64,000 bases of DNA from the NCBI RefSeq assembly GCF_000507765.1, contig NZ_KI669401.1, positions 1-64,000 of the forward strand. Direction: 5' to 3'. The position numbers were made by a program, and so were the translations under genes. Position 1 is the stretch's first letter. Every line of letters begins with the position of its first letter. The notes under the pieces are model-generated. The model ran no database searches, was not told where the DNA came from, and saw nothing but the letters and a program-made list of their open reading frames with translations. Below, piece after piece: positions 44,000 to 55,962 of this stretch. Source of the DNA: Streptococcus parasanguinis CC87K (lineage in GTDB: Bacteria > Bacillota > Bacilli > Lactobacillales > Streptococcaceae).

Positions 44000-45082
44000 A
44001 TGAAAAAAATAATGTTTACTGGTGGGGGAACCGTGGGACATGTGACCCTTAATCTCCTCTTGATTCCAAAATTTATCGAAGATGGATGGGAAGTCCATTA
44101 TATTGGGGACAAAAAAGGAATCGAATACCAAGAGATCAAAAAGTCTGGATTAGAGGTACGATTCCATTCGATTGCAACAGGGAAATTGCGTCGCTATTTC
44201 TCTTTCCAAAATATGATGGATGTTTTCAAGGTAGCATGGGGAACGCTTCAATCCATAGCAATCCTACTTCGTGTGCGTCCACAAGTTCTCTTCTCAAAAG
44301 GTGGATTTGTATCGGTGCCACCGGTGATCGCAGCCCGTCTCACTCGTGTACCAGTCTATATCCATGAGTCTGATCTTTCTATGGGATTGGCCAATAAAAT
44401 TGCTTATAAATTTGCTACCAAGATGTACACGACCTTCGAGCAAGCTCATGGTTTGACAAAGAGTGCACATATCGGTGCGGTGACCAAGGTCACAGATCCT
44501 ATTTCTCCAACTTCAGAAGTTTTAGAAGAAAAAACAAAAGGATTCAGAAAAGAGTTGCCGACCCTTTTATTTGTCGGAGGATCAGCAGGTGCGCGTGTCT
44601 TTAATGAATTTGTGACAGAGCATCAAGCAGAGCTCTTGCAACAATACAATATCATCAATTTAACGGGCGATTCAACATTGAATCAGGCTGAGGGTGGCTT
44701 GTATCGAGTAGATTATGTAACCGATCAGTATTTGCCCATGCTCCAGAAGGCCGATTTAGTGGTGACTAGAGGTGGGGCCAATACCTTGTTTGAACTCTTG
44801 GCCATGAATAAACTCCACCTGATTGTACCGCTAGGAAAAGAAGCCAGCCGTGGCGATCAGATTGAAAATGCCCAGTATTTTGTGGATAAAGGTTATGCAG
44901 AGCAATTGCAGGAAGATCAATTGACGCTCGAAAACTTTAATGAAACCATTCAAGAAATGTTGAAGCAAAGCCAAGTCTACCACCAAGCAATGGAAAAATC
45001 GACTGAACTCCTTTCACTAGCCGATTTTTATGGCCTGCTTCAAAAAGATATCAGTAAGGGAAAAGATGACGGACGACAATAA
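44000..45082 (+). CDS. murG: UDP-GlcNAc transferase MurG (lipid II synthesis)
   Basis: A 360-residue GT28 glycosyltransferase converting lipid I to lipid II on the inner membrane face. N-terminal glycine-rich [14 protein letters not shown] (the HxL part differs slightly from GGTxGHV), second loop [15 protein letters not shown], and the UDP-GlcNAc site [16 protein letters not shown] with [11 protein letters not shown]. Full length. Begins 1 nt after the murD stop; overlaps divIB by 17 nt. Confidence 0.97.
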   Translation: MKKIMFTGGGTVGHVTLNLLLIPKFIEDGWEVHYIGDKKGIEYQEIKKSGLEVRFHSIATGKLRRYFSFQNMMDVFKVAWGTLQSIAILLRVRPQVLFSKGGFVSVPPVIAARLTRVPVYIHESDLSMGLANKIAYKFATKMYTTFEQAHGLTKSAHIGAVTKVTDPISPTSEVLEEKTKGFRKELPTLLFVGGSAGARVFNEFVTEHQAELLQQYNIINLTGDSTLNQAEGGLYRVDYVTDQYLPMLQKADLVVTRGGANTLFELLAMNKLHLIVPLGKEASRGDQIENAQYFVDKGYAEQLQEDQLTLENFNETIQEMLKQSQVYHQAMEKSTELLSLADFYGLLQKDISKGKDDGRQ

Positions 45083-46292
45083 AAAAACACCAACGGATGA
45101 CAAAATTACAGAATTGTCAGCCTGGCAAAAAAGAAATAAAGAATATTTAGAAAAAAAAGCCTTAGAAAAAACGGAAGAGTCTAAAGCTGTGGAAACTGAA
45201 AGAGAAGAAGCAAAAGAAAACGAAGATCTTTCAGAAAAAGAAATAGCTTCTGTCTCAGAGGAAGAAACAGACGAAATAAAAGAGTCTGAAGAGGAAAATG
45301 AATCTGAAGTCGAAGAGGATCCAGAAACGGATGGGGAAGGTTCAGATGGAGAAAAATACGATCCAGCTATAGAGGAGCTAGATCGTTTAGAGAAGCAAGT
45401 GAAAAAGCCTTCATTTTTTGAACGCTTGAAGACGAAAAAATCGAAGAAGGAACCGGCAGTGGCAAAACGTCATATCTATCGTGCCCTTCCTGTTTTAGGG
45501 ATTAGCTCGTTGGTTGCACTTCTTTCTATTTATTTCTTAAGTCCTTTATCTACACAAAAAGTGATTGAATTTTCTGGAAACAAATTGGTTGACCAGCAAC
45601 AATTGTATAAAAAAAGCCAGATCAAAGAAGAAGATTATACTCTGACGACCTTTATTCATAAGTCGATTTATGAACAGAATATGAAAGCAGCTAGCCCGTG
45701 GATCAAAGAAATACATATGAATTATCACTTTCCAGTGACCTTTAAGGTCAATGTGACAGAACATAAAGTGGTTGCTTATTATGTTACGGGAGAAGATCAC
45801 TACCCAGTATTAGAAAACGGTGAGGTCGTTGAAATAGTCACTCCAACGTCTGAATTACCGTCTTCTTATATTAGTTTGAAGTTTTCAGATCGGGAATTGA
45901 TTAGACAATTTGTAAAAGAAATGTCGTCCATTTCCTCTTCAATCACCAATGGTATTGTTTCTGTTGATTTGACACCTAGTAAGGTAACGAAGGATCTGGT
46001 AACTATTACCATGAAAAATGAAAATAAAATCTTGGTTCCTATTTCGCAAATTAACCGAAAACTTTCTTACTACAAGGCTATCAGTAAACAATTGGATGAT
46101 GCTTCAACTATTGATATGGAAGCAGGGATTTTCAGCTATAGCGAACAATCGATCGCGGATGCGAAAGAGCAGGCTGAAAAAGAGAAGGCCGAAAAGGAGA
46201 AAGCTGAAGCTTCCGAAAACCAAGGAGAACATTCTGAGGAATCAACGCAAGAGTCAAATACAGAGGAACGGAATCCTTCAGGAAATGACTAA
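45066..46292 (+). CDS. divIB: Cell division protein DivIB/FtsQ
   Basis: 408 residues. A long acidic, Lys-Glu-rich cytoplasmic segment (~1-135, DUF-like low complexity), a membrane helix ~140-160 ([18 protein letters not shown]), an extracellular POTRA domain from ~168 ([19 protein letters not shown]), then the FtsQ beta domain and a low-complexity C-terminal tail rich in Glu, Lys and Ala. Part of the divisome with FtsL/DivIC. The ATG 45066 lies inside murG with SD GTAAGGG; an in-frame upstream start lacks one. Confidence 0.93.
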   Translation: MTDDNKKTPTDDKITELSAWQKRNKEYLEKKALEKTEESKAVETEREEAKENEDLSEKEIASVSEEETDEIKESEEENESEVEEDPETDGEGSDGEKYDPAIEELDRLEKQVKKPSFFERLKTKKSKKEPAVAKRHIYRALPVLGISSLVALLSIYFLSPLSTQKVIEFSGNKLVDQQQLYKKSQIKEEDYTLTTFIHKSIYEQNMKAASPWIKEIHMNYHFPVTFKVNVTEHKVVAYYVTGEDHYPVLENGEVVEIVTPTSELPSSYISLKFSDRELIRQFVKEMSSISSSITNGIVSVDLTPSKVTKDLVTITMKNENKILVPISQINRKLSYYKAISKQLDDASTIDMEAGIFSYSEQSIADAKEQAEKEKAEKEKAEASENQGEHSEESTQESNTEERNPSGND

Positions 46293-46351
46293 AGCCCATA
46301 AATTATCTCAAATAATTAAAGAAAAAATGTCCATTATATGCTTCTTTGTGA

Positions 46352-46357
46352 TATAAT
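46352..46357 (+). promoter_or_regulatory. -10 element ahead of ftsA
   Basis: TATAAT (46352-46357) with TG two bases before it (TGATATAAT), in the 142-bp gap between divIB and ftsA. Gives ftsA-ftsZ independent transcription. Confidence 0.55.
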
Positions 46358-46434
46358 GAAGTTTGGATAGTTCTAACCAAAAGGGCTATAAATAGATGTA
46401 AAGTGAAAAAAAATAAAGAGAGAGGACTGGTGTA

Positions 46435-47823
46435 ATGGCTAGAGACGGCTTTTTTACAGGTTTAGATATCGGTACTAGTTCAATAAAAGTATTGGTGGCA
46501 GAACATGTCAACGGAGAAATGAATGTAATTGGAGTCAGCAATGCAAAAAGTGCTGGCGTCAAAGATGGAATTATAGTAGATATCGAAGCTGCTTCAACTG
46601 CAATTAAAAATGCAATCAGCCAAGCTGAAGAAAAAGCAGGGATTTCAATCAATCTAGTCAATGTTGGGTTGCCTGCAAACTTACTACAAATCGAAGCAAC
46701 TCAAGGAATGATTCCAGTCACAAGTGATTCGAAAGAAATCACAGATGCAGATGTTGAAAATGTTGTCAAATCTGCACTCACAAAAAGTATGACACCGGAT
46801 CGTGAGGTAATCACCTTCATTCCTGAAGAATTCACAGTAGATGGTTTCCAAGGAATTCGCGATCCACGTGGAATGATGGGAATCCGACTTGAAATGCGTG
46901 GACTTCTTTATACAGGGCCACGTACCATTTTGCACAATTTGCGTAAAACAGTTGAACGTGCAGGCTTACAAGTTGAAAACATCATTATTTCACCACTTGC
47001 TATGATCAAAACAGTCTTGAACGAAGGTGAACGTGAATTCGGAGCAACAGTGATTGATCTGGGTGGTGGCCAAACAACAGTAGCATCTGTTCGTAGCCAA
47101 GAACTTCAATTTACAAATATTTACCAAGAAGGTGGCGATTACGTTACCAAAGATATTTCTAAGGTATTGAAGACTTCTCAAAAATTGGCAGAAGGCTTGA
47201 AGTTCAACTACGGTGAAGCCTATGTTCCATCTGCTGGAAACGAAGTATTCCATGTAGAAGTCATTGGTGAAGTAGAGCCAGTTGAAGTTACAGAGAAGTA
47301 CTTAGCTGAAATCATTTCGGCACGTATCAAACACATTTTTGAGCAAATCAAACAAGACCTTGAGAGAAGACATTTATTGGATCTTCCTGGAGGTATTGTG
47401 ATTATCGGTGGAGGTGCGATCCTTCCTGGTGTTGAAGAATTGGCTCAAGAAGTCTTTGGTGTAAATGTAAAATTATTTGTTCCAAATCAAATTGGAATTC
47501 GCAATCCAGCCTTTGCCCACGTGATTAGTTTGTCTGAATATGCAGGCAATTTGACAGATGTGGACATTCTTGCTCAGGCTGCTGTGCATGGAGACCAACG
47601 TCTTCGCCAGCAACCAATTCAATTTGATCGACCAGCTCAACCTCAAGCACAACCGCAACCTGCTATTCCAGCACAACCGGTAGTACCAGCTTACAGTGCT
47701 GAAAAGATCGAATCTCCAGTAGCTGCACCAGAAATTCCTGCAGCGAATAGTGATAGCAATCAAGAACAAAAAGCTACATTCACAGACCGAATGAAAAATT
47801 TAATCGGTAATATGTTTGATTAA
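46435..47823 (+). CDS. ftsA: Cell division protein FtsA
   Basis: A 462-residue actin-fold ATPase that ties FtsZ to the membrane. Phosphate 1 motif FTGLDIGTSSIKVLVAEH, the 1C (SHS2) domain at ~85-165, phosphate 2 GATVIDLGGGQTTVASV, adenosine motif GIVIIGGGAILPGVEEL. A proline/glutamine-rich linker (~400-440) precedes the amphipathic membrane-targeting helix RMKNLIGNMFD. ftsZ follows after 15 nt. Confidence 0.98.
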   Translation: MARDGFFTGLDIGTSSIKVLVAEHVNGEMNVIGVSNAKSAGVKDGIIVDIEAASTAIKNAISQAEEKAGISINLVNVGLPANLLQIEATQGMIPVTSDSKEITDADVENVVKSALTKSMTPDREVITFIPEEFTVDGFQGIRDPRGMMGIRLEMRGLLYTGPRTILHNLRKTVERAGLQVENIIISPLAMIKTVLNEGEREFGATVIDLGGGQTTVASVRSQELQFTNIYQEGGDYVTKDISKVLKTSQKLAEGLKFNYGEAYVPSAGNEVFHVEVIGEVEPVEVTEKYLAEIISARIKHIFEQIKQDLERRHLLDLPGGIVIIGGGAILPGVEELAQEVFGVNVKLFVPNQIGIRNPAFAHVISLSEYAGNLTDVDILAQAAVHGDQRLRQQPIQFDRPAQPQAQPQPAIPAQPVVPAYSAEKIESPVAAPEIPAANSDSNQEQKATFTDRMKNLIGNMFD

Positions 47824-47832
47824 GGAGTGTAA

Positions 47833-49104
<1,272 letters not shown>

Positions 49105-49106
49105 TC

Positions 49107-49775
49107 ATGAATCTGGTAGAGAATGCTGATCTTGTTCGGCAACAAGTAGAAACTGCAAGAAACAAAGCTAACCGTCAAGATCAAGTCAATGTGATAGCTG
49201 TCACCAAGTATGTGGATGTTGCCACAACAGAAGCACTGGTGAAAACAGGGATTCAGCATATCGGTGAAAATCGTGTCGATAAATTCCTAGAAAAGTATCA
49301 AGCTCTAAAAGAGTATGAGCTTACTTGGCACTTGATTGGGAGTCTCCAACGGAGGAAAGTAAAAGATGTAATCAATTTCGTCGATTACTTTCATGCCTTG
49401 GATTCGGTGAAGCTGGCTCAAGAAATTCAAAAACGAGCAGAACACCCGATCAAGTGTTTCCTCCAAGTGAACATTTCTGGTGAAGAAAGTAAGCATGGAT
49501 TTGCACCCGATGAACTGGATGATGTTTTAGCGGAAATTGCACAGCTGGACAAAATTGAAATTGTTGGTTTAATGACGATGGCTCCTTTTGAGGCTAGTCA
49601 AGAAGAGTTGCAGGATATTTTTTCAAAAACTCACCAACTTCAGAAACAACTAGAAAAGAAACAATTAAAAAATATGCCTTTTTCAGAACTAAGTATGGGT
49701 ATGAGTCGTGACTTTGAAGTAGCCATTGCGAACGGAGCGACTTATGTAAGAATTGGGACATCATTTTTTAAATAG
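49107..49775 (+). CDS. ylmE: YggS/YlmE family PLP homeostasis protein
   Basis: A 222-residue PLP-binding protein (PLPBP family), alanine-racemase fold but non-enzymatic. The PLP lysine is in VNVIAVTKYVDVATTEAL (~34); ENRVDKF, WHLIGSLQRRKVK and the phosphate-binding LSMGMSRDFEVAIANGAT are intact. Starts 2 nt after the ftsZ stop; sepF follows after 9 nt. Confidence 0.95.
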   Translation: MNLVENADLVRQQVETARNKANRQDQVNVIAVTKYVDVATTEALVKTGIQHIGENRVDKFLEKYQALKEYELTWHLIGSLQRRKVKDVINFVDYFHALDSVKLAQEIQKRAEHPIKCFLQVNISGEESKHGFAPDELDDVLAEIAQLDKIEIVGLMTMAPFEASQEELQDIFSKTHQLQKQLEKKQLKNMPFSELSMGMSRDFEVAIANGATYVRIGTSFFK

Positions 49776-49784
49776 GAAAGAACT

Positions 49785-50414
49785 ATGTCATTAAAAGATA
49801 AATTTAACAACTTTATTGACTACTTCACAGAAGACGGTGAAGAAGTAGAAGTTCGCGAGGCAAAAGCAGCTGGGGCGGAAACACAACCAGTTCCACAGCC
49901 ACAGCCGACTCCTCAAGTGACTTCTCCACGTCCACAGATTAGTCAAAGAGAACCAGTAAAACCAAAACCGACTCCTGTCGCACCTGTTACGACTCCAGTG
50001 TCTACAGCGGCAGTGAAGGAACCTGTTTCAACAACGAAAAATACATCTGAAAATATTACTCGCTTGCATGAACGTCAACGTGAATTGGCTGCTAATCGTG
50101 CGAATACAGATGAAAAGATTACCATTGATGTACGCTATCCCCGCAAATACGAGGAAGCGACTGAAATTGTTGATCTATTACTATCTAATGAGAGTATCTT
50201 GATTGACTTCCAATATATGACAGAAGTACAAGCACGTCGTTGTCTAGATTATTTGGATGGGGCTCGTTATGTTTTAGCAGGAAATCTTCGTCGTGTTGCA
50301 AGTACGATGTACTTGTTGACTCCAATTAATGTAGTCGTTAACATTGAAGATATCCGCCTTCCAAATGATGTGGAAGTGACAGAATTTGACTATGATATGA
50401 AACGTAATCGTTAA
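49785..50414 (+). CDS. sepF: Cell division protein SepF
   Basis: 209 residues. An N-terminal amphipathic membrane helix ([16 protein letters not shown]), a long proline-, threonine- and glutamine-rich linker (~25-100), then the C-terminal FtsZ-binding SepF domain ([39 protein letters not shown]). SD AGGAAAG. Acts as alternative FtsZ membrane tether. ylmG follows after 1 nt. Confidence 0.97.
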   Translation: MSLKDKFNNFIDYFTEDGEEVEVREAKAAGAETQPVPQPQPTPQVTSPRPQISQREPVKPKPTPVAPVTTPVSTAAVKEPVSTTKNTSENITRLHERQRELAANRANTDEKITIDVRYPRKYEEATEIVDLLLSNESILIDFQYMTEVQARRCLDYLDGARYVLAGNLRRVASTMYLLTPINVVVNIEDIRLPNDVEVTEFDYDMKRNR

Positions 50415-50415
50415 G

Positions 50416-50679
50416 ATGATTATCTTTCAATACCTATCAAATATCATTCAAATCTATTCCATCATACTTGTGATCTATGCCTTACTATTTTGGTTCCCTG
50501 GGGCACCTCAGAGTACTCTTGGACAAATGGTTCACCGCCTAGTTGAACCATTTTTGAGCCTTTTTAGAAAGTTACCCTTGCAGTTTGGAGGCTTTGATTT
50601 TACAGTTCTTGTAGCGCTACTGGTTTTGAATGTATTAAACCAGTTGTTGGGGCAACTATTTCTACAATTGATTGGTTAG
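50416..50679 (+). CDS. ylmG: YggT/YlmG family membrane protein
   Basis: 87 residues with two membrane helices (IYSIILVIYALLFWFPG and FTVLVALLVLNVLNQLLG) flanking the family motif RLVEPFLSLFRKLPLQFGGFD. Conserved between sepF and ylmH in Gram-positives; linked to division-site organisation but biochemical role unknown. Confidence 0.93.
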   Translation: MIIFQYLSNIIQIYSIILVIYALLFWFPGAPQSTLGQMVHRLVEPFLSLFRKLPLQFGGFDFTVLVALLVLNVLNQLLGQLFLQLIG

Positions 50680-50685
50680 TATACG

Positions 50686-51477
50686 ATGGGACAGAAAGAG
50701 ATTTACCAACATTTCAATCGTGAAGATCACGAATTTATTGATCGTTGTATTGAATTGTCTGAAAGAGTGATGGAACGCTATTCTGTTGAGGTGACGGGTT
50801 TTTTAAACCCTCATCAGGTCACTATTTTACGAAATGTTGCGGCAAGCTATCAGTTACAGGTATTTGCTTCTAGTGATGAGCAGAATATGGAGTATGCTAA
50901 GGTCATTGTGGCTCCGGATTATTATCAATTGGATCCAAATGACTTTGATCTGGCCTTATTGGAAATGGTCTATGCTTCAAAATTTCATCACTTGAGTCAT
51001 TCTCAGGTACTGGGGACCATTGTTCACCAATTAGGAGTGGAGCGCAAGTCCTTTGGAGATATTCTGACGAGTGATGGAAAGATCCAAGTGTTTGTTGAAC
51101 AGCGTTTTGTTCACTATTTTATGGATCACATCCAGAAAATTTCTCGGGTACCTGTTAGGCTTAGGGAAGTTCCTCTATCAGAACAAATGATCGTAGAGGA
51201 AGAAAGCCAGCAACGAGATATTCTCGTGTCGAGTTTTCGGCTAGACAAGGTGATTGCTGGGACCTTCAAGCTTTCGCGTTCACAGGCTAGTCAGTTGATT
51301 AGTTCTGGTTTGGTGAAAGTTAACTATGCGACAACTTCCAATATTAGCTATGCTGTAGGTCTGAATGATTTAGTCAGTGTCCGACGCTTTGGGCGTCTTA
51401 AAATTGTTTCTGAAAATGGTATTTCAAAGAGTGGAAAATACAAATTAACTGTTGAAGTACTCTTAAGTAAAAAATGA
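50686..51477 (+). CDS. ylmH: YlmH family S4-domain RNA-binding protein
   Basis: 263 residues. N-terminal YlmH-specific domain with DRCIELSERVMERYSVEVTG and FLNPHQVTILRNVA; C-terminal S4 domain (~182-245, FRLDKVIAGTFKLSRSQASQ, GRLKIVSENG). Homologues are reported to act in rescue of stalled 50S subunits. Starts 6 nt after ylmG; divIVA follows after 9 nt. Confidence 0.93.
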   Translation: MGQKEIYQHFNREDHEFIDRCIELSERVMERYSVEVTGFLNPHQVTILRNVAASYQLQVFASSDEQNMEYAKVIVAPDYYQLDPNDFDLALLEMVYASKFHHLSHSQVLGTIVHQLGVERKSFGDILTSDGKIQVFVEQRFVHYFMDHIQKISRVPVRLREVPLSEQMIVEEESQQRDILVSSFRLDKVIAGTFKLSRSQASQLISSGLVKVNYATTSNISYAVGLNDLVSVRRFGRLKIVSENGISKSGKYKLTVEVLLSKK

Positions 51478-51486
51478 GGAGGAGTT

Positions 51487-52305
51487 ATGGCTCTTACTGC
51501 TTTAGAAATTAAAGATAAAACTTTTGGCGTTAAATTTAGAGGGTATGATGCGAATGAAGTAGAAGAATTCCTTGATATCGTTGTGCGTGATTATGAGGAT
51601 CTTGTTCGTTTGAATCATGATCAAGAAACAAAAATTCATGCCCTTGAAGAACGCTTAAACTATTTTGATGAAATGAAAGATTCATTGAGTCAGTCAGTTT
51701 TGATTGCACAAGATACTGCTGAACGTGTGAAACAAGCTGCTAATGAGCGCTCAGAAAACATTGTTCGTCAAGCAGAGCAAGATGCACAACATTTAGTTGA
51801 TGAGGCTAAACAAAAAGCAAATGAAATTCTTCGTCACGCAACGGATAATGCCAAGAAAGTTGCAGTTGAAACGGAAGAATTGAAAAACAAGACACGTGTC
51901 TTCCATCAACGTTTGAAATCAACGATCGAAAGCCAATTGAGTATTATCGATACACCTGAATGGGATGAAATTCTTCGTCCAACTGCTATGTATATTCAAA
52001 CAAGTGATGAAGCTTTCCGTGAAATTGTTGAAAAAGCTTTGGGTGAATCAGTGCACCATCATCCAGAAAATGAGAATATCGATTTGACTCGTCAATTCTC
52101 ACCAGCTGAAATCGAAGAATTGCAAAAGCGCATCGAAGCAGCTAATTTAGAATTGGGTGCAACGCAAGCGTTTGAAGGTTTGAATGAAAAAGTTCAATCC
52201 GCTTTAGAAGAAGCAGAGCACGCTCGTCATGAAAATGAGGCGGTTGTTGAGGAGCCGGTTCAACCAGAAGACGAAACGAATCGTGAATCTGTCAATATTT
52301 TATAA
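51487..52305 (+). CDS. divIVA: Cell-division/polarity protein DivIVA
   Basis: 272 residues. The N-terminal membrane-curvature-binding region has LTALEIKDKTFGVKFRGYD; a long coiled coil spans ~30-165 (SENIVRQAEQDAQHLVDEA) and a second helical part ~205-250. The acidic C-terminus is variable. Coordinates septal and peripheral growth in streptococci. SD GAGGAG. A -10-like TATAAT overlaps its stop codon. Confidence 0.97.
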   Translation: MALTALEIKDKTFGVKFRGYDANEVEEFLDIVVRDYEDLVRLNHDQETKIHALEERLNYFDEMKDSLSQSVLIAQDTAERVKQAANERSENIVRQAEQDAQHLVDEAKQKANEILRHATDNAKKVAVETEELKNKTRVFHQRLKSTIESQLSIIDTPEWDEILRPTAMYIQTSDEAFREIVEKALGESVHHHPENENIDLTRQFSPAEIEELQKRIEAANLELGATQAFEGLNEKVQSALEEAEHARHENEAVVEEPVQPEDETNRESVNIL

Positions 52306-52306
52306 T
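52301..52306 (+). promoter_or_regulatory. -10 element of the ileS T-box transcript, overlapping the divIVA stop codon
   Basis: TATAAT at 52301-52306 includes the divIVA TAA (52303-52305). No good -35 at 17 bp. It would start the T-box leader near 52313. Confidence 0.5.
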
Positions 52307-52312
52307 TTTGTA

Positions 52313-52529
52313 AAAACAGGTCCATTAATGATAGGTCTAGCGAGCAGATGATGGTGGAAGGTCTGCACTCCCTCTTAATGGATGATCCTTTTACAGTATT
52401 CGTTCTGAACCCTTGAGTAAGAACGGACGTTTCCCTCGTTACGGGATGAGAGGAGAAGGTCGCTTGCGACTTCTCGAACAAAGGTGGTACCACGAGCAAT
52501 CGTCCTTTTTAGGATGCTCGTGTTTTTTT
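52313..52529 (+). promoter_or_regulatory. T-box riboswitch (isoleucine) with terminator
   Basis: T-box core AAGGTGGTACCACGAGC (52481-52497). Stem I is supported by TCCATTAA pairing with TTAATGGA, followed by AUC (52385-52387), an isoleucine codon in the specifier position. Terminator CACGAGCA (52491-52498) with TGCTCGTG (52515-52522) plus seven T. Controls ileS by uncharged tRNA-Ile. Confidence 0.92.
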
Positions 52530-52557
52530 ATAGCTTTTAAATCAATAAGGAGACACA

Positions 52558-55350
52558 ATGAAACTCAAAGAAACATTGAATCTTGGAAAAACAGCTTTTC
52601 CAATGCGGGCTGGGCTTCCAACGAAAGAACCTGTTTGGCAAAAAGAATGGGAAGATGCAAAATTGTATCAACGCCGTCAAGAGTTGAATGAAGGGAAACC
52701 GCATTTTACACTTCATGATGGCCCTCCGTATGCCAACGGAAATATTCACGTGGGACATGCCATGAACAAGATCTCAAAAGATATCATTGTTCGTTCCAAA
52801 TCTATGTCAGGATTTTACGCCCCTTATATTCCAGGTTGGGATACCCATGGTTTGCCAATTGAGCAAGTCTTGGCTAAACAAGGTGTGAAACGCAAAGAAA
52901 TGGACTTGGTTGAGTATTTGAAACTCTGCCGTGAATACGCTCTTTCTCAAGTAGATAAACAACGCGAAGACTTCAAACGCTTGGGTGTTTCAGGTGATTG
53001 GGATCATCCTTATGTGACCTTAACGCCTGACTATGAAGCGGCGCAAATCCGCGTCTTTGGCGAAATGGCCAATAAAGGTTATATCTACCGTGGGGCTAAG
53101 CCAGTTTACTGGTCTTGGTCTTCTGAATCAGCTCTTGCTGAAGCAGAGATTGAATACCATGATTTGGTATCAACGTCTCTTTACTATGCTAACAAAGTTA
53201 AAGATGGTAAGGGTGTCCTAGATACAGATACCTACATCGTTGTCTGGACAACAACTCCATTTACTGTTACAGCTTCTCGTGGATTGACGGTAGGTGCAGA
53301 GTTTGATTATGTCGTAGTGAAGCCTGCTGGATCTGACCGCAAGTACGTCGTAGCCTCTGAACTCTTGCCAAGCCTTTCTGAAAAATTTGGTTGGGAAAAT
53401 GCTGAAGTTCTTGCGACTTACCAAGGGAAAGAATTGAACCATATCGTTACAGAACACCCATGGGATCCTGAAGTTGATGAATTGGTGATCCTTGGTGAGC
53501 ATGTAACCCTTGATTCAGGTACTGGTATCGTCCATACCGCTCCTGGTTTTGGTGAGGATGACTACAATGTAGGGATTGCCAATGGCCTCGAAGTTGCTGT
53601 TACTGTTAACGAACGTGGAATCATGATGGAGAATGCTGGACCTGACTTTGCAGGTCAGTTCTATGACAAGGTTGTTCCAACTGTCATCGAAAAACTTGGT
53701 GATTTGCTCCTTGCTCAAGAAGAAATCTCTCACTCCTACCCATTTGACTGGCGGACGAAAAAACCAATCATCTGGCGTGCAGTTCCACAATGGTTCGCTT
53801 CTGTATCAAAATTCCGTCAAGATATCTTGGACGAAATTGAAAAAGTGAAATTCCACTCAGAATGGGGGAAAGTGCGTCTTTACAACATGATTCGTGACCG
53901 TGGTGACTGGGTGATCTCTCGTCAACGTGCCTGGGGTGTGCCTCTTCCAATCTTCTATGCAGAAGATGGAACACCAATCATGACGGCTGAAACCATCGAA
54001 CATGTAGCGCAACTCTTTGAAGAACATGGTTCGATCATCTGGTGGCAGCGTGAAGCGAAAGACCTCTTGCCAGAAGGATTTACGCATCCGGGTTCACCAA
54101 ATGGCGAATTTACAAAAGAAACAGATATCATGGACGTCTGGTTTGACTCAGGTTCATCATGGAATGGGGTTGTGGTTAACCGTCCTGAGTTGACTTATCC
54201 AGCGGATCTCTACCTAGAAGGTTCAGACCAATACCGTGGTTGGTTCAACTCATCTCTTATCACTTCTGTGGCGAACCATGGTGTCGCACCATACAAACAA
54301 ATCTTGTCTCAAGGTTTCGCTTTGGATGGGAAAGGTGAGAAGATGTCTAAATCTCTTGGAAATACCATTGCTCCAAGTGATGTTGAAAAGCAATTTGGTG
54401 CCGAAATCTTGCGTCTCTGGGTAACCAGTGTAGATTCAAGCAATGACGTGCGTATCTCAATGGATATCTTGAGCCAAGTGTCTGAGACTTACCGTAAGAT
54501 CCGGAATACTCTTCGTTTCTTGATTGCCAATACTTCAGACTTTAACCCAGCTGAGGATGCAGTTGCTTATGATGAGCTTCGTTCAGTGGACAAGTACATG
54601 ACGATTCGCTTTAACCAGCTTGTTAAGACCATCCGTGACGCTTATGAAAACTTTGAGTTCTTGACGATCTACAAGGCGCTAGTGAACTTTATCAACGTTG
54701 ATTTGTCAGCCTTCTACCTTGATTTTGCCAAGGATGTTGTTTACATCGAAGGAGCTAAATCCCTCGAACGCCGTCAAATGCAAACAGTCTTCTATGATAT
54801 TTTGGTGAAAATCACTAAGCTTTTGACACCAATCCTTCCTCACACTGCTGAAGAAATCTGGTCATATCTTGAGTTTGAGGCAGAAGACTTCGTTCAATTA
54901 TCAGAATTACCAGAAGCTCAGACTTTTGCCAACCAAGAAGAAATCTTAGATACATGGTCAGCCTTCATGGACTTCCGTGGACAAGCTCAAAAAGCCTTGG
55001 AAGAAGCGCGGAATGAGAAAGTGATTGGTAAATCACTTGAAGCTCATTTGACTGTTTATCCAAATGAAGTTGTGAAAACACTTCTTGGAGCTGTTGATAG
55101 CAATGTTGCTCAACTCTTGATTGTTTCCGAGTTGACCATCGAAGAAGGACCAGCTCCAGAAGGTGCAGTGACCTTTGAAGATGTAGCCTTCACAGTTGAA
55201 CGTGCCGCTGGTGAAGTTTGTGACCGTTGCCGTCGCATCGATCCAACAACGGCTGAACGCCACTACCACGCAACCATCTGTGATCACTGTGTAAGCATCG
55301 TCGAAGAGAACTTTGCGGACGCAGTCGCAGAAGGATTTGAAGCTAAATAA
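52558..55350 (+). CDS. ileS: Isoleucyl-tRNA synthetase
   Basis: 930 residues, bacterial-type IleS. HVGH in [16 protein letters not shown] (~57-72), KMSKS in [16 protein letters not shown] (~593), CP1 editing domain with [16 protein letters not shown] and [17 protein letters not shown]-terminal zinc finger CDRCRRI...CDHC (~888-908). Good SD AAGGAG after the T-box. Its stop is followed after 10 nt by repeat copy 3, which ends the transcript. Confidence 0.98.
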   Translation: MKLKETLNLGKTAFPMRAGLPTKEPVWQKEWEDAKLYQRRQELNEGKPHFTLHDGPPYANGNIHVGHAMNKISKDIIVRSKSMSGFYAPYIPGWDTHGLPIEQVLAKQGVKRKEMDLVEYLKLCREYALSQVDKQREDFKRLGVSGDWDHPYVTLTPDYEAAQIRVFGEMANKGYIYRGAKPVYWSWSSESALAEAEIEYHDLVSTSLYYANKVKDGKGVLDTDTYIVVWTTTPFTVTASRGLTVGAEFDYVVVKPAGSDRKYVVASELLPSLSEKFGWENAEVLATYQGKELNHIVTEHPWDPEVDELVILGEHVTLDSGTGIVHTAPGFGEDDYNVGIANGLEVAVTVNERGIMMENAGPDFAGQFYDKVVPTVIEKLGDLLLAQEEISHSYPFDWRTKKPIIWRAVPQWFASVSKFRQDILDEIEKVKFHSEWGKVRLYNMIRDRGDWVISRQRAWGVPLPIFYAEDGTPIMTAETIEHVAQLFEEHGSIIWWQREAKDLLPEGFTHPGSPNGEFTKETDIMDVWFDSGSSWNGVVVNRPELTYPADLYLEGSDQYRGWFNSSLITSVANHGVAPYKQILSQGFALDGKGEKMSKSLGNTIAPSDVEKQFGAEILRLWVTSVDSSNDVRISMDILSQVSETYRKIRNTLRFLIANTSDFNPAEDAVAYDELRSVDKYMTIRFNQLVKTIRDAYENFEFLTIYKALVNFINVDLSAFYLDFAKDVVYIEGAKSLERRQMQTVFYDILVKITKLLTPILPHTAEEIWSYLEFEAEDFVQLSELPEAQTFANQEEILDTWSAFMDFRGQAQKALEEARNEKVIGKSLEAHLTVYPNEVVKTLLGAVDSNVAQLLIVSELTIEEGPAPEGAVTFEDVAFTVERAAGEVCDRCRRIDPTTAERHYHATICDHCVSIVEENFADAVAEGFEAK

Positions 55351-55360
55351 AAGCCATTAA

Positions 55361-55527
55361 GAGAGTAGGACAGAAATCGGTAATTCGTTTGAATTCGATT
55401 TCGTCGTCCCACCTCCGCGGGCTGTAAAAGCTGATGAAATCAGCGTAGTAGAGCCCACTCAACCACTGCGTCTTGCTCGACAATCCAAAAATAATTGAGA
55501 GGCTAGGACTTTTGTCCCAGCCTCTTT
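55361..55527 (+). repeat. Dispersed 3'-end repeat, copy 3 (after ileS), internally deleted
   Basis: As copies 1 and 2, but lacks ACAGTTGAGTA after CCTCCGC (about position 55419), removing the left arm of the middle hairpin. The terminator hairpin at its end is intact. An additional outer inverted repeat AGCCATTA (55352-55359)/TAATGGCT (55529-55536) frames this copy. Confidence 0.9.
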
Positions 55528-55565
55528 TTAATGGCTAGAATGGTGTATAGATTCATGTATCAAGG

Positions 55566-55598
55566 AAATAAAAAAAGTAAGGCAAATTGGCCTTACTT
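55566..55598 (-). terminator. Terminator of the DUF1827 gene (minus strand)
   Basis: Stem AGTAAGGC with GCCTTACT (55576-55597 region); on the minus strand it is followed by a run of T (complement of the A run at 55569-55575). Confidence 0.7.
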
Positions 55599-55895
55599 TG
55601 TAATTGGAAAGGAAATTTCAATTAGTTTATCGGAGTAGAGGGTTTTAATAGCGGATTGGTCAATAATTTGAAGATCAATCTTACGTTTTAAAAAGAACTC
55701 ACGAATTTTTTCTACTTCAGTTTCACGAATAGCTCGGTGTTTGTTGCTGATCAACAATTCATAGTGTGTTGGGGCTTGTGTAAAAACAACGTCTGTATTG
55801 CCCGCGGAATAAACCTCAACAAGCAAGGCGTCAGTGCTAGCAAGTTGGCTTTTGACCAGTGCAGCATGACTATTTGTGGTATTAATGAGCTTCAT
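55593..55895 (-). CDS. DUF1827 family protein
   Basis: 100 residues, streptococcal/lactococcal DUF1827 family (MKLINTTNSHAALVKSQLAS, EVYSAGNTDVVFTQAP). No motif giving a function. It lies downstream of the NUDIX gene on the same strand and ends in its own terminator; it is close to clpE in several relatives. SD AGGAGG. Confidence 0.85.
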   Translation of the reverse strand: MKLINTTNSHAALVKSQLASTDALLVEVYSAGNTDVVFTQAPTHYELLISNKHRAIRETEVEKIREFFLKRKIDLQIIDQSAIKTLYSDKLIEISFPITK

Positions 55896-55962
55896 ATGAG
55901 TTCCTCCTAACCTCTATCTTCATTTATTATAGCACTTTTTTATTTTTTGTGAAAGAATTCCT

